DNA of 64,000 nucleotides from JAWKIJ01 sp041394325 (GCA_041394325.1 JAWKIJ010000001.1:2356001-2420000), one strand, 5' to 3'; positions 38,616 to 48,573 are shown, counted from the stretch's first letter. The notes: generated by a model from the sequence alone, not told the origin. Made by a program: numbers and translations.

Positions 38616-39624
38616 CCCGCCCGTCCGCGGGCGACGGCGATCGGTCACCTGACGTCACCGTCACGATCGTGTCGTACAACTGTCGCGATCTCGTGCTCGA
38701 GTGCATCGACAGTCTCGACGCGGCCGTCACGCCTCCTCGTCGGCTCGAGGTGGTCGTCGTCGACAACGATTCACGGGACGGTACGGTCGCCGCGATCCGC
38801 GACGCCCACCCCGAGGTGACGGTCGTGGATCGCCGGGAGAACGCGGGGTTCGGCCGCTCGCACAACCTCGCGGCGTCCAAGGCGACGGGTCGTTACGTGT
38901 TCGTCCTCAACCCCGACGCCGTCGTCGAGGCGGGTGCGCTCGACACGCTCGTCGAGTTCTGCGGATCGCCGGGCCGAGGGGGCGAGCCGGTCGGGGTGGC
39001 CGCTCCGCAACTCCTGAACGCCGACCTCACCGATCAGCGAACCGCCCGGTCGTTCCCGACGATGTCGGCGGGGCTCTTCGGTCGCCGATCGCCGCTCACC
39101 CGGTGGTTCCCGGATAACCGATGGTCCCGACGATTCCTCGAACCGGAGCGGACCGGGCGGGCCGACGAGCCTTGGAAGGTCGACTGGGTGTCGGGGGCGG
39201 CGATGCTGATCCCCCGGGAGCTGTTCGGTCAGGTCGGTGGCTTCGACGAGGACTTCTTCATGCACTTCGAGGACACCGAACTGTGTCATCGCCTGAGTGG
39301 TCTGGGTCGTCCGGTCTGGTGTGTACCGGGCGCGCGGGTCGTTCACGACGAGGGCGGGGCACGAGGTGGTTGGCCCGTCTCACAGCTCGTCGCGTTCCAC
39401 CGCGGCGCGTATCTGTTTGCCCGAAAGGCCTATTCCCCGGCCTCCTCGACCCGCGACGATGGGCCACTGCGTTGCTCCTGACCGCTCGTCTCGTGGCGGC
39501 CGTCGGCCTCCACCTCGCCAAGCGCGGTACGGGACGGACGGATTCGGCAGCCGGCGAGCCGACGCGCAGGTCATCGAGTAGAAAGGGCGGTTCCCCGACA
39601 CCTCAGGTGAACCGATCAGCATGA
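38612..39624 (+). CDS. GT2 glycosyltransferase (rhamnosyltransferase-like), frameshift near the 3' end
   Basis: The GT-A enzyme opens with 'VTVTIVSYNCRDLVLECIDS', followed by 'VVVVDNDSRDGT', the metal-binding region 'VFVLNPDAVVEAG' and the acceptor-side 'FMHFEDTELCHRLSGLG'. This matches inverting GT2 enzymes that add rhamnose or similar sugars to lipid-linked glycans. The ATG overlaps the preceding stop. In the given sequence the frame ends at 39481 with an unlikely tail. A shift near 39435 would join '...GAYLFARK' to 'GLFPGLLDPRRWATALLLTA', a normal hydrophobic end, and reach a TGA at 39622-39624 that overlaps the next start (ATGA). That reconstruction is favoured. Confidence 0.85.
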
Positions 39625-40886
39625 GTTCCGAAACCACTGCGCACGAGGCGCCGAAGCCTGCCCCGAAACCACTCAAGGACCAGCGCCTCGGTGGCTACTG
39701 GCGAGTACTGGCGCTGCTCGCCGTCGGTGGGGTCGCGGCGTTCCTGATCTCGTTCATCTTCGCCTCGCAGTACAAGTCGGTGTCCCGCCTGTTGATCCGC
39801 ACCGGTGACACCTCCTACAGCACCACCGACTCGGGGGTCGTGATGCCGGGGCAGGGCGCGAACGTCGCGGGGAATCGACATCACCAAGCAGGCGACGCTC
39901 GGCAACACGCTGGTCAACCTCGCGACCTCCAACGAGACGGCGACCCACGTGGTCGACAAGCTCGGTGTGAGGCGGATCAACGGCGGGGTTGCACCCGGCC
40001 TGTCGATCAAGGACAAGATCACCAACTTCTTGAAGTTCGGGGGAAGCGGCGTTGCACCCTCGGCACGGCAGGCGGCGATCCAGCAGGTGCAGGGCTCCCT
40101 CGAGGTGTCGGTCCTCGACGAGTCGTGGGTGATGGAGATCACCGCGTGGGATCAGGATCCGAAGCTCGCGAGGCGATCGCCAACGCCACTGCGGAGACCG
40201 TGGTCAATCAGAGTGCCGAGCGCTTCAAGGCCAACTCACAACGCGAGTACGACTATCTCTCGACCCAGATCGACCTGGCGCGGGGCGACCTCGCCCAGAA
40301 GAACAAGGCCGTCGACGAGTTCACGATCGCGAACCGGATCTCCGGTGGGGATGCATCGCTCCTGGCTCCTTCGATCCAGTCGACGTACCAGCAGTTGAAG
40401 GACGACCGCGATGCCGCCCAGACCAATCTGTCGTCGCTCGTCCAGCGTCAGGCGGCGGTACGTGATTCGATCGACAAACCTCGCTTCGACGCCACACGGC
40501 TCGGTGACGCGTTGACCGACGACGTGCCGGGCCGCCCGCTCCGGTACCTGTTCCTCCTCGTCGGCGCGCTCGTCGGCGCGCTTGCAGGGCTGCTGCTGAC
40601 CTGGTTCCGCAGCATCCGGGAGGACGAGGCCGAGGCCGAGGCAAACCAGACCGCATCGGCCCCCGGTGGGACGAACGGCTATGGCACGGGGACGCCCAAC
40701 GGCCACCCCCCCGCAGCCACCGGTCGGGAGTCCGTGATCGACGTCCGGTCTCACGGAGTGCCTCCGACGTTCGGTGTTCCCCGGGTCCCCGTGCCGCCGG
40801 GTCCGGTGGTGAATGGCGGTGCCCCGCAGGGCCCGTACGGTCCGATCGACCAGACCGTCGGCGGTGACGGGACCGGGTCGGCCTGA
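39621..40886 (+). CDS. Polysaccharide chain-length / co-polymerase protein (Wzz-like), two frameshifts
   Basis: The protein has an N-terminal transmembrane helix ('YWRVLALLAVGGVAAFLISF'), an external alpha/beta and coiled-coil region ('EYDYLSTQIDLARGDLAQKN'), and a second helix ('LRYLFLLVGALVGALAGLLL') with a Pro/Gly-rich cytoplasmic tail of about 95 residues. This is the Wzz/YveK plan, and no tyrosine-kinase domain is attached. The frame shifts near 39875 ('GQGANVAG' joins 'DITKQATLGNTLVNLATSN') and back near 40165 ('WDQDPKLA' joins 'EAIANATAETVVNQS'), so two compensating indels leave both ends in the same frame. It probably controls the length of the polymer made by the next gene product. 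The start overlaps the GT2 stop. Confidence 0.87.
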   Translation: MSSETTAHEAPKPAPKPLKDQRLGGYWRVLALLAVGGVAAFLISFIFASQYKSVSRLLIRTGDTSYSTTDSGVVMPGQGANVAGNRHHQAGDARQHAGQPRDLQRDGDPRGRQARCEADQRRGCTRPVDQGQDHQLLEVRGKRRCTLGTAGGDPAGAGLPRGVGPRRVVGDGDHRVGSGSEAREAIANATAETVVNQSAERFKANSQREYDYLSTQIDLARGDLAQKNKAVDEFTIANRISGGDASLLAPSIQSTYQQLKDDRDAAQTNLSSLVQRQAAVRDSIDKPRFDATRLGDALTDDVPGRPLRYLFLLVGALVGALAGLLLTWFRSIREDEAEAEANQTASAPGGTNGYGTGTPNGHPPAATGRESVIDVRSHGVPPTFGVPRVPVPPGPVVNGGAPQGPYGPIDQTVGGDGTGSA

Positions 40887-40893
40887 GTCGCCG

Positions 40894-42765
40894 ATGAGCG
40901 TGTCCGTGACCCCGTCGGAGGGCACGAGGTGGCATCGGGCGTCACGGATGTGGCCGGCGCTGCGGCGTCGCGGGATCGCCGTGGCCACGGCGCTCGGCCT
41001 CCTGGTGTGGTCGGTCGCCGCGGGCCTCGGTGGGCCCAAGGGGGCCGCCGTCGCCGCGATCCTGACACTGGGCGCGAGCACGGCCCTCATGATTCGCCCC
41101 GGCTTGAAGGGGTGGTTGCTCACGGCGAGTCCCACGGGCGACGTCGGACCGGTGTCCCGCGGGCCGTTGGTGCGCGATCTCGCCAGGATCACCACCGGCT
41201 CCCGGACGCGCGAAGCGGTAACCGCCGTCGTCCTCCTCGCGGGGACCCTCTCCCTGGCGATCGTCGCGGGGTTGGTCGGCGAGAAGGCCGTCATCATCGT
41301 GGTGGGCATCGGCCTGTTGCTCGCGGTCGTCGCGGCCGTGAAGAACCGGACCCTGTTCTTCATGTTCGCCTTGTCCGCGTCGTTCAGCTTCATCATGTAC
41401 AAGAAGTTCACGCCGATGCTCTCGGAGAGCTACGCGCCGGCGATCTACATCACGACCGTGAACGTCCTGCAGGTGTTCCAGTTCGCGTTGTGGGCCGGTG
41501 AGGGCACGCTCTACAGGGACCTTAGGAAGGGCCTTCGCGAGCCGGTCTTCATGCTCCCGTTCGCGGGAATCGGCCTGACGCTCCTGTCGGCGATCAACGC
41601 GCAGGATCAGCGCCTCGTGTGGGCCGAGATCGTGCGCTACATCTGGGTCGCCGCCCTGTTCGTCTACGTCGGGATCCGGGTCCGACGCAAGGAGCACGTG
41701 TGGGCGGTGCTCGCGGGGCTGATCCTGTTCCTCTCGGTGCAGGTCGTCGTCACGATCTCCCAGAAGATGACGGGCGGGTTCCTGGGCCTGCCCCAGTTGG
41801 CGCTGCGTCCCGATCCCGACCAGCTAAATCCGGGCCTCGACTACACGAGACCGTTCGGCACCCAGATCCACCCCGTGTTCCTTGCGTGTGTGGTCATCAG
41901 CCTCGCGCTGTTCATGGCCAGCTTCGCGTTGCACCTCCCCTCCAACAAGGTGAGCAGGTACTTCCTGCTGTCCAGCGTCCCGCTCGCAATCGTGTGCACC
42001 GGGATCGCTCGGGCTCGTGGCCCGCTGACGGCGCTCGTCCCGGCACTGGTCCTGATCGTCGGGCTCGCCCTTCGTCGTCGGCTCCTCACCTGGAAACCGG
42101 TGGTCGCGGGGATGGTGCTGAGCGGGATCGGCCTCGGTGTGTTCCACGAGCAGGCCTCCGCGGGACTGGCGTCGTTGTTCGGCCCCAACTCCAACTTCAT
42201 GCAGAACTGGAACCTGCGTTGGAAGCTCAACCTGGTCGGTTTCCGGATGGTGAGGGAACACCCGTTCTTCGGGATCGGGATCAACTCGTTCGAGAGCGAG
42301 ATCCGCAAGTACACCTACGAGACCAACGTGTTCGACAACCGGCCCGCGCACAACTACTTCCTTCTGATGGGTGCCGAGACGGGCTTGGTCGGACTCGGGA
42401 TCGTGATCGTCATCGGGCTCGTGTTCGCCCGCTACGCATATCGGCTCGTCCGTCACGACGACCCCTTCTATTCCAGCTTCGGTATCGGCGCGTTGGGGAT
42501 GCTCGTGTTCATCATCGGGGAGGAGCTCAACAGCTTCACGCTCAAGCAGGACGTGCCGTTGTTCCTCTTCTGGCTGGTGTTCGCGCTGTTGGTCGCGGTG
42601 AACCGAATGGCCGAACGCGGGGCACCCGAGTTGCCGAGGATCCGCTGGTTCCGTGTGGAGCCCGGTGTCGACGCGCCATCCGACACCTCGACGGGGGTTT
42701 CGGGGGTCGGGTCGCCGTCGGGTCCTGGTGGTCGGCCGGACGCGGTCCTGGTGGGTGCCCCGTGA
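40894..42765 (+). CDS. O-antigen ligase/polymerase family membrane protein (Wzy/WaaL-like)
   Basis: This 623-residue protein has about 11-12 transmembrane helices and a large external loop between the last helices, with the typical 'REHPFFGIGINSFESEIRKY' and 'RPAHNYFLLMGAETGLVGL' motifs (H-N and G-E-x-G type) of the O-antigen ligase superfamily. In this operon it most likely polymerises lipid-linked repeats at the outer face of the membrane. The ATG at 40894 follows the Wzz-like stop by 7 bases. A Thr/Ser/Gly-rich tail ends in TGA overlapping the next GTG (GTGA). The frame is intact. Confidence 0.9.
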   Translation: MSVSVTPSEGTRWHRASRMWPALRRRGIAVATALGLLVWSVAAGLGGPKGAAVAAILTLGASTALMIRPGLKGWLLTASPTGDVGPVSRGPLVRDLARITTGSRTREAVTAVVLLAGTLSLAIVAGLVGEKAVIIVVGIGLLLAVVAAVKNRTLFFMFALSASFSFIMYKKFTPMLSESYAPAIYITTVNVLQVFQFALWAGEGTLYRDLRKGLREPVFMLPFAGIGLTLLSAINAQDQRLVWAEIVRYIWVAALFVYVGIRVRRKEHVWAVLAGLILFLSVQVVVTISQKMTGGFLGLPQLALRPDPDQLNPGLDYTRPFGTQIHPVFLACVVISLALFMASFALHLPSNKVSRYFLLSSVPLAIVCTGIARARGPLTALVPALVLIVGLALRRRLLTWKPVVAGMVLSGIGLGVFHEQASAGLASLFGPNSNFMQNWNLRWKLNLVGFRMVREHPFFGIGINSFESEIRKYTYETNVFDNRPAHNYFLLMGAETGLVGLGIVIVIGLVFARYAYRLVRHDDPFYSSFGIGALGMLVFIIGEELNSFTLKQDVPLFLFWLVFALLVAVNRMAERGAPELPRIRWFRVEPGVDAPSDTSTGVSGVGSPSGPGGRPDAVLVGAP

Positions 42766-43766
42766 ACCAGTCGGATCGCACTCAGCGGGCACCCCGCCTC
42801 GACGTGGTCATCGTCAACTACAACACGGCCGATCTCCTGATCGAGACGCTGGAGGACCTTCCGCGGCACCTCCCACCGGGGATGGACTACGAGGTGTTCG
42901 TCGCCGACAACGCGTCCTCGGACGACTCGGTGGCCCGCGTGCGCAAGGACTGGCCCGACGTACGACTCGTGGAGATGGGCTACAACGCGGGCTTCTGTCG
43001 GGCGAACAACGCGGCCATCCGCGAGGGCGACGCCGAGTTCGTACTGTTGGTCAACACCGACACCAGGCTGTTCGACGAGACCGTCCCGTCGCTGCTCGAG
43101 GTGTTCGCGGAGGACCCGGCCGCCGGGGCCGTCGGGCCTCGGCTGGAGTTCGCCGACGGCCGTTATCAACAGGCTGCGGCCGGCGCGCCGCTGACCCTTC
43201 GTTCGTATCTGAGCTGGATGTTCGGCCTCGAACGCTTCGCCGGTCGGTTCCCCTTTCTCGAGGGCACCTACCTCACCCGGGACCACGGCGAACGACGCAA
43301 GGTCGGTTGGGTGTGTTCCGCGTGCATGCTCCTGCGACGCAGCGCCATCGAACAGGTCGGGCTGATGGACGAGGAGATCTTCCTCTACATGGACGACGTC
43401 GACCTCTGCCACCGACTGGGTGCGGCCGGATGGTCGACCTGGTATTGCGGCGACGTCCGCGCGGTGCATTTCATGAGCGGCGGCGAGCGGCGCAAGCTCG
43501 GGACGATCTCTCCGTACACCGTCGATTCGATCACCCGGTGGTTCGTACGGCACCATGGTGCGAGACGCACGGCAGTTCTCCGCTCGGCGGGGTTTGCCGC
43601 GCACGGTGCTCGGGGGCTGGTACACGGTTCGCGGTACCTGTTGAGCAGGAGTGAACGGGACAAGGACCGATCGTTGTTGAACTTTCGGCTCGCTCGCTAT
43701 TACATCCGAACCGGCGTGGAGCCCTTCCCCGCCGGCCGTTCGCCGAGAGATGGGGAAACGAAATGA
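42762..43766 (+). CDS. GT2 glycosyltransferase
   Basis: This 334-residue GT-A enzyme has 'LDVVIVNYNTADLLIETLED', 'VFVADNASSDDS', the DxD-like 'LVNTDTRLFDETV' and 'FLYMDDVDLCHRLGAAGW'. It should add one sugar of the repeat unit. Its C-terminal ~80 residues are basic and amphipathic, suggesting membrane association. The GTG start overlaps the polymerase stop and its own TGA overlaps the next ATG, so it is tightly coupled on both sides. The sugar and linkage cannot be deduced. Confidence 0.9.
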   Translation: MNQSDRTQRAPRLDVVIVNYNTADLLIETLEDLPRHLPPGMDYEVFVADNASSDDSVARVRKDWPDVRLVEMGYNAGFCRANNAAIREGDAEFVLLVNTDTRLFDETVPSLLEVFAEDPAAGAVGPRLEFADGRYQQAAAGAPLTLRSYLSWMFGLERFAGRFPFLEGTYLTRDHGERRKVGWVCSACMLLRRSAIEQVGLMDEEIFLYMDDVDLCHRLGAAGWSTWYCGDVRAVHFMSGGERRKLGTISPYTVDSITRWFVRHHGARRTAVLRSAGFAAHGARGLVHGSRYLLSRSERDKDRSLLNFRLARYYIRTGVEPFPAGRSPRDGETK

Positions 43767-44731
43767 AGGTACTGGTCACCGGTGGCGCGGGAATGCTGGG
43801 GAGTTCCCTGGTGCCCGCTCTGGTCGGAGCGGGTCACGACGTGACGGTCACCGACATCGACCTCTCGAACACCACGCCGTGGGGACCCGACGGAGCGGTC
43901 ATCGGCGAACTCGACGTTCGTGATCGCGACGGGGTGTCCCGCACGGTGGAGCGCCTCGCACCCGACCTGGTCGTGCACCTCGCGGCGGAGACGTCGTTGG
44001 AGTACTCGGATCTCAACGTCGACGCGACCTATCTCACCAACACCGTCGCCACGAAGTACGTCGCCCTCGCGGCACGCAAGGTCGACGCGGCGATGGTCTA
44101 CATCTCCACAGCAGGAGTCTTCGACGGCACCAAACCTTCCAAGGTGTACGACGAGTACGACCAGCCGAATCCGCTCAACGTGTACGGGGCGACCAAGTAC
44201 TACGGCGAATTGGTGGTGAAGCAGTTCGTCGACCGCCACTACATCATCCGTGCCGGATGGATGGTCGGGGGAGGCCGCTCCAAGGACCACAAGTTCGTCT
44301 CGCGCATCCTCCAGCAGATCCGCGACGGCAAGAAGACCCTGCACGCGGTTGGCGACAAGCTGGGAACACCCACCTACACGCCGGACTTCGCCCGGACCTT
44401 CCTCGGCCTCGTCGACTCCGAGCTCTACGGCCTCTACCACATGGCGTGTGAGGGACGGGGAAGCCGCTATGACGTCGCCGCGCGCATCCTCGAGGTACTC
44501 GGGCTCACCGACGCCATTGAGTTGGTGGAGGTCGACAGCGACTTCTTCGCCGAGGAGTTCCCCTCGGTGCGTCCGCACACCGAGATCATGCGGAACATGA
44601 ACCTGGACCTCCAGGGCATGAACCTCATGCGACCTTGGCAGGTCGCACTCGAGGAGTACATCCACAACGAGTTCGGTGACCTGATCGCCGGATCGACAAG
44701 CACCGCCGACAACAACGGCCAAGGAGCCTGA
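43763..44731 (+). CDS. NAD(P)-dependent sugar reductase/epimerase (RmlD-like)
   Basis: This 322-residue extended short-chain reductase has the nucleotide-binding 'VTGGAGMLGSSLVPALVGAG', the strand 'DLVVHLAAETSLEYSD', and the catalytic Tyr-Lys pair in 'NVYGATKYYGELVVKQF', preceded by 'STAGVFDGTKPSKVYDEYDQ'. This is closest to dTDP-4-dehydrorhamnose reductases, so it probably makes a deoxysugar nucleotide for the polymer. No rmlA, rmlB or rmlC gene lies nearby, so the exact substrate remains open. The ATG overlaps the preceding stop, and its own stop is one base before the next ATG. Confidence 0.88.
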   Translation: MKVLVTGGAGMLGSSLVPALVGAGHDVTVTDIDLSNTTPWGPDGAVIGELDVRDRDGVSRTVERLAPDLVVHLAAETSLEYSDLNVDATYLTNTVATKYVALAARKVDAAMVYISTAGVFDGTKPSKVYDEYDQPNPLNVYGATKYYGELVVKQFVDRHYIIRAGWMVGGGRSKDHKFVSRILQQIRDGKKTLHAVGDKLGTPTYTPDFARTFLGLVDSELYGLYHMACEGRGSRYDVAARILEVLGLTDAIELVEVDSDFFAEEFPSVRPHTEIMRNMNLDLQGMNLMRPWQVALEEYIHNEFGDLIAGSTSTADNNGQGA

Positions 44732-44732
44732 G

Positions 44733-45785
44733 ATGACCGATGAACGCCGTGTCTGCGTCGTGATCCCGATGCCGAACGACCCCCCGTGGGAGCTGTTCGA
44801 CAACATCCCCGCCGACATCCCGATCATCGTCTGCGATGACTCGAACGGGAAGCTCGCACCTCCGCCACGCGACAACGTCACCTATTTCGACTACGCCCAG
44901 CAGGAGGCGTACGCAGGCGAGCACTACGCGGCGATGCCGCACAAGTCGGCTGCGAGCCGCAACTTCGGGCACTACTGGGCGTGGAAGGAGGGCTTCGACG
45001 TCATCATTGCCCTCGACTACGACTGCGGAACCCGTGAGGGCTGGCTCGACGACCACCTCTCGTGCCTCGCCACCGTCACGGACCATCCCGCGATCAAGCC
45101 GGTCATGGCCAACGGCTGGGTGAACTCGATCGAGAACGACGAGTTCTTCTCCCGCGGCTATCCCTACGAGTACCGGACCCCCGAGCTCTCCAAGGTGAAC
45201 GACGTGACCGCGTCGGGCCCCGTCAAGCTCAACATGGGCGTCTGGGACCGCATCCTCGACCTCAACGGCATCGACAAGTTCTGGAAGGAGCCACCCTACG
45301 ACCCGGGTCTGCGCGGCGAACAGAACTGCATCGCCCTCGGCAACATCCCGGTGTGCGGGATGAACACCGCGTTCACGGCCGATCTCACGCCGGCCTACTT
45401 CTTTCTGCCGGACTGCTGGGTCAACGGCACGTGGCAGCTCTCCCGCCACGACGACATCTGGGGCGGCTACATCGTCAAGAAGCTGATGGACGTCAACGGC
45501 GACCTGTTCAGCTTCGGTCGTCCGGTGGTCGAGCACACCCGGCAGACCCCGCTCGAGCGGGTGACCGTGCTCGAGCAGTGGATGCACCTGATGTCGGTAC
45601 CGTTCTACGACATCGTCGACCAGGCGGTCTCCGGCCTCAAGGCCGGCAGCTACGTCGACCTGTTCGCCGAGTTCACCGAGGAGTTCACACGCGGGGTCGA
45701 GAAGAGCCCCGCTCCGGTGCACTACCGGGCGATCTTCGCCGAGCTCGCGGACTGGATGGGTCGTTGGTCGCGGGCGTTCCAGTGA
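44733..45785 (+). CDS. Reversibly glycosylated polypeptide-like protein (GT75/UPTG family)
   Basis: This 350-residue protein resembles the RGP/UPTG family (CAZy GT75), known in plants as UDP-arabinopyranose mutases. Visible matches are the N-terminal 'VVIPMPNDPPWELFDNIP' and 'IIVCDDSNGK', a DxD motif in 'VIIALDYDCGTREGW', and the C-terminal 'SRHDDIWGGYIVKKLMD'. If the assignment is right it would interconvert pyranose and furanose forms of UDP-arabinose or a related sugar, or self-glycosylate as a primer. The match is from motif memory, so a plain GT-A transferase is the alternative. It sits between the RmlD-like gene and a methyltransferase, and its TGA overlaps the next GTG. Confidence 0.75.
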   Translation: MTDERRVCVVIPMPNDPPWELFDNIPADIPIIVCDDSNGKLAPPPRDNVTYFDYAQQEAYAGEHYAAMPHKSAASRNFGHYWAWKEGFDVIIALDYDCGTREGWLDDHLSCLATVTDHPAIKPVMANGWVNSIENDEFFSRGYPYEYRTPELSKVNDVTASGPVKLNMGVWDRILDLNGIDKFWKEPPYDPGLRGEQNCIALGNIPVCGMNTAFTADLTPAYFFLPDCWVNGTWQLSRHDDIWGGYIVKKLMDVNGDLFSFGRPVVEHTRQTPLERVTVLEQWMHLMSVPFYDIVDQAVSGLKAGSYVDLFAEFTEEFTRGVEKSPAPVHYRAIFAELADWMGRWSRAFQ

Positions 45786-46659
45786 CCGAGGCCGAAGGGG
45801 ACGCCTCCTCGGTGGTGTCACGCTCGGGCACGTACATCACGTCGCGGCGTGACGCGATCCCCCTCGAGCAACGGCACGCGAACGAGATGTCGGTCTACGA
45901 CGCGATGGCCGACGACCTGCTCGCGTCGACCGACGACGCCGACTGGTTGATGGATCGCCACACGATCCCGCACAACCACCAGTTCGAGGAGCCGATGGCA
46001 CAACTCATCGAGTGGTCCCGTCCTCTCGACGGCACCCGCGTGCTCGAGACGGGCTCGGGCTTCGGTGAGCTCACCGTCTGGTTGGCGTTGCAGGGTGCCG
46101 AGGTGATCGCCACCGACATCTCGCCCAAGTGCCTCTCCATCGTGGAGGAACGGGCGCGGCGCAACGGGGTGGCCGAGCGGATCACCACGATCTGTACGCC
46201 CGTCGAGGAGGCGAACGGGATCGAGGACGAGAGCGTCGATCTGGTGTTCGGACGGACGGTCGCACACCACTTCGAACTGGGCCCTGCTGCGAAGCAGATG
46301 TACCGGGCGCTGCGGCCCGGTGGCCGGGCGGTGTTCGCCGAGCCGGTGATGCTGCTCCCCGACTGGGTGTTCCGTGTGCGGAGGTCCAAGGCGGTCTCGA
46401 GGTTCTTTCCGCCGTTCATCCACACCCCCGACGAGCGGTCCTTCGACCAGCCGATGATCGATGACCTCTCCGCGCCGTTCGACGACGTCACCATCAAGTA
46501 CTACGGCCTGTTGAACCGGGTCTCGAGCTTCGTCGTCGTACCGGACAAGACGTTCGCCAGGATCAGCCGGTTCGACCAGGCGGTCCTCGACCGTGTGCCC
46601 AAGGCGGGTGTGTTGAGCCGGTACATGGTCATCAAGCTCGAGAGGCGCCGCGCCGATGA
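45782..46659 (+). CDS. SAM-dependent methyltransferase (probable frameshift at the 3' end)
   Basis: This class I methyltransferase of about 292 residues has SAM motif I 'VLETGSGFGELTVWLALQGA', the acidic 'VIATDISPKCLSIVEERAR', and the post-motif 'RALRPGGRAVFAEPVM' typical of small-molecule methyltransferases. It may O-methylate a sugar of the polysaccharide. The GTG at 45782 overlaps the preceding stop (GTGA). As given, the frame runs on past the start of the next gene to 47065. A one-base shift near 46650, in 'KLERRR', would end the protein at 46659 in an ATGA overlap like the rest of the operon, so that end is preferred. Confidence 0.85.
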
Positions 46660-47534
46660 CACCGGAACGCTCCCCTCGGTCATCGGTCTCGGGTCTGTTG
46701 GGTGGCGCGAAGGAGCGGGTCAAGCGGGCCGTCATGGATCCCAAGACGCTGCTCCAGGACGCGCTGCGATCCTCGAATTCCACGCCGTACGAGAAGCGGG
46801 TGTTCTGGGACGCGGTCGAGCGTCCCCACTATGCGTACGGCATCTACCAGGCGGCCTATGCCGCCCGGCACCAGGGCATCGACGCGATCAGCGCGATCGA
46901 GTTCGGCGTCGCCGGTGGCAACGGCCTGGTGGCGATGGAGGACGTCGCCGCGGACGTCACCGGGGCGACGGGTATCGAGGTACAGGTGTACGGCTTCGAC
47001 ACCGGTGCGGGGATGCCCGAACCGGTCGACTACCGGGACCTTCCCTACCTGTGGCGACCGGGTGACTTCGCGATGGACGTCGACCGGCTGAAGGCCCGGC
47101 TCCGTACGGCCGCGTTGGTGCTGGGCGACGTCGGCGAGACGGTCGACGGCTTCGTCGAGCAGCACGATCCGGCTCCGATCGGGTTCGTTGCGTTCGACCT
47201 CGACTACTGGTCCTCCACCGTGTCGGCGCTCCGGCTGTTCGACGCACCGGTCGAGCGCATGGTGCCCCGCGTGATGTGCTATATGGACGACGTCATCGGG
47301 TCCGACGTCGAGATCCACTGCGAGTACGTCGGAGAACTCGCGGCGATCAAGGGCTTCAACGAGGAGCACGAGGACCAGAAACTGGCGCCCATCCACGGCC
47401 TGCGGAACAAGCGGCCGGTCCCCTCCATCTGGAACGACCAGATGTGGGTGTTGCACAACTTCACCCATCCGAAGTACGGCGCCTACATCCCCCAGCCCCG
47501 CGCCGAGGTCTTCGACCTCTCGTTGCAGGACTGA
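46656..47534 (+). CDS. TylF/MycF-like methyltransferase-fold protein
   Basis: This 292-residue protein has a SAM-binding-like 'ISAIEFGVAGGNGLVAMED', the segment 'VQVYGFDTGAGMPEP', and 'IGFVAFDLDYWSSTVSAL', where Asp residues sit at positions used for metal and substrate in sugar O-methyltransferases of the TylF/MycF group. The resemblance is partial, so it is best called a probable sugar methyltransferase. It has no membrane segment. Its ATG lies at the expected overlap with the upstream methyltransferase, and the next gene starts 4 bases after its stop. Two methyltransferase-like genes in a row suggest a heavily methylated glycan. Confidence 0.68.
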   Translation: MTPERSPRSSVSGLLGGAKERVKRAVMDPKTLLQDALRSSNSTPYEKRVFWDAVERPHYAYGIYQAAYAARHQGIDAISAIEFGVAGGNGLVAMEDVAADVTGATGIEVQVYGFDTGAGMPEPVDYRDLPYLWRPGDFAMDVDRLKARLRTAALVLGDVGETVDGFVEQHDPAPIGFVAFDLDYWSSTVSALRLFDAPVERMVPRVMCYMDDVIGSDVEIHCEYVGELAAIKGFNEEHEDQKLAPIHGLRNKRPVPSIWNDQMWVLHNFTHPKYGAYIPQPRAEVFDLSLQD

Positions 47535-47538
47535 GGTC

Positions 47539-48573
47539 ATGGGATCGTCGACCGAGCCAACCGGTGGGGATCGGGCGTCCCGGGAGCACCCGAGCTTCTC
47601 GATCGTCATCCCGACCTACAACCGCTCCGACGTCGTCGAACAGACGCTTCGCCAACTGCTCGCCCAGGACTATCCCGCCGACCGGTTCGAGATCCTGGTG
47701 TGTGACAACTCCGCCGACGACACTCCGAACATGGTGCGGCGCGTCGCAGCGGACGCTCCGGCGACGGTCACGTTGATCTCCAGCGATGAGCGGCTCCCCG
47801 CGGTCAAACGCAACCAGGGCCTCGATGCGGCCACTGGCGACTTCGTCCTCTTCATGAACGACGACGTCTGGGTCCTGCCCGACTTCCTCGCCGAACACGC
47901 GGCCACCCACGCGGCGCACGACGTGCCGATCGCCGTGCTCGGCAAGGTCGAGCAGTCGCCGAAGATGGAGCGGAATCCGTTCATCGAGTGGTACGAGCCG
48001 TTCGCCTATCACCTCATCGACCATCTCGCGGACCAGGCCGTCCCGTATCACTTCGGGTGGTCGATGAACCTGTCGTTCCCCCGTCGGGTCATGCTCGACC
48101 GAAACATCCGCTTCCACGAGGACTGGCGCGAGATCGGCAGCGAGGACGTCGAGATCAGCTTCCGCTGGACGAGGGCCGGCTACCCGATCATCTACAACCC
48201 GCGCGCGTGGGGCGAGCACTTCCACCCCCACGACCTCGACACGGCGTGCAGGCTGCAGGAGGTGATCGGTCGAGGGGTCCGCGACCTCGAGGCGCTCGTA
48301 CCGGACCCCGGGCTGTTGGAACGGTACGGCATCTTCAGCGCCCGAAACTCACCGCGGGCGGTGGTCCGAGGGGTCGTGCGCGGCGCGATCTTCAACCGGT
48401 GGACGGTTCCGTTGGTGCAGCCGCGCCTTCAGCATCTTCGTCGGCGGAGTCCGGTGGCGGAGTGGGCCTACTGGAAGGTCATGCTCTTCCACACCAACCG
48501 CGGCTATCGGAACATGGCCCCGAGTTCGACCACGCCGCTGCCGACCGCTCCGCTCTCGCGGACCTCCGCCTAG
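47539..48573 (+). CDS. GT2 glycosyltransferase
   Basis: This 344-residue GT-A transferase opens with 'FSIVIPTYNRSDVVEQTLRQ', then 'ILVCDNSADDTPNMV', the DxD-like 'VLFMNDDVWVLPDF' and 'EIGSEDVEISFRWTRAGY'. This is the third GT2 of the operon and would add another sugar of the repeat unit. A basic region near the C terminus ('RRRSPVAEWAYWKVM') could bind the membrane surface. It starts 4 bases after the preceding stop. The frame is intact. Confidence 0.9.
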   Translation: MGSSTEPTGGDRASREHPSFSIVIPTYNRSDVVEQTLRQLLAQDYPADRFEILVCDNSADDTPNMVRRVAADAPATVTLISSDERLPAVKRNQGLDAATGDFVLFMNDDVWVLPDFLAEHAATHAAHDVPIAVLGKVEQSPKMERNPFIEWYEPFAYHLIDHLADQAVPYHFGWSMNLSFPRRVMLDRNIRFHEDWREIGSEDVEISFRWTRAGYPIIYNPRAWGEHFHPHDLDTACRLQEVIGRGVRDLEALVPDPGLLERYGIFSARNSPRAVVRGVVRGAIFNRWTVPLVQPRLQHLRRRSPVAEWAYWKVMLFHTNRGYRNMAPSSTTPLPTAPLSRTSA

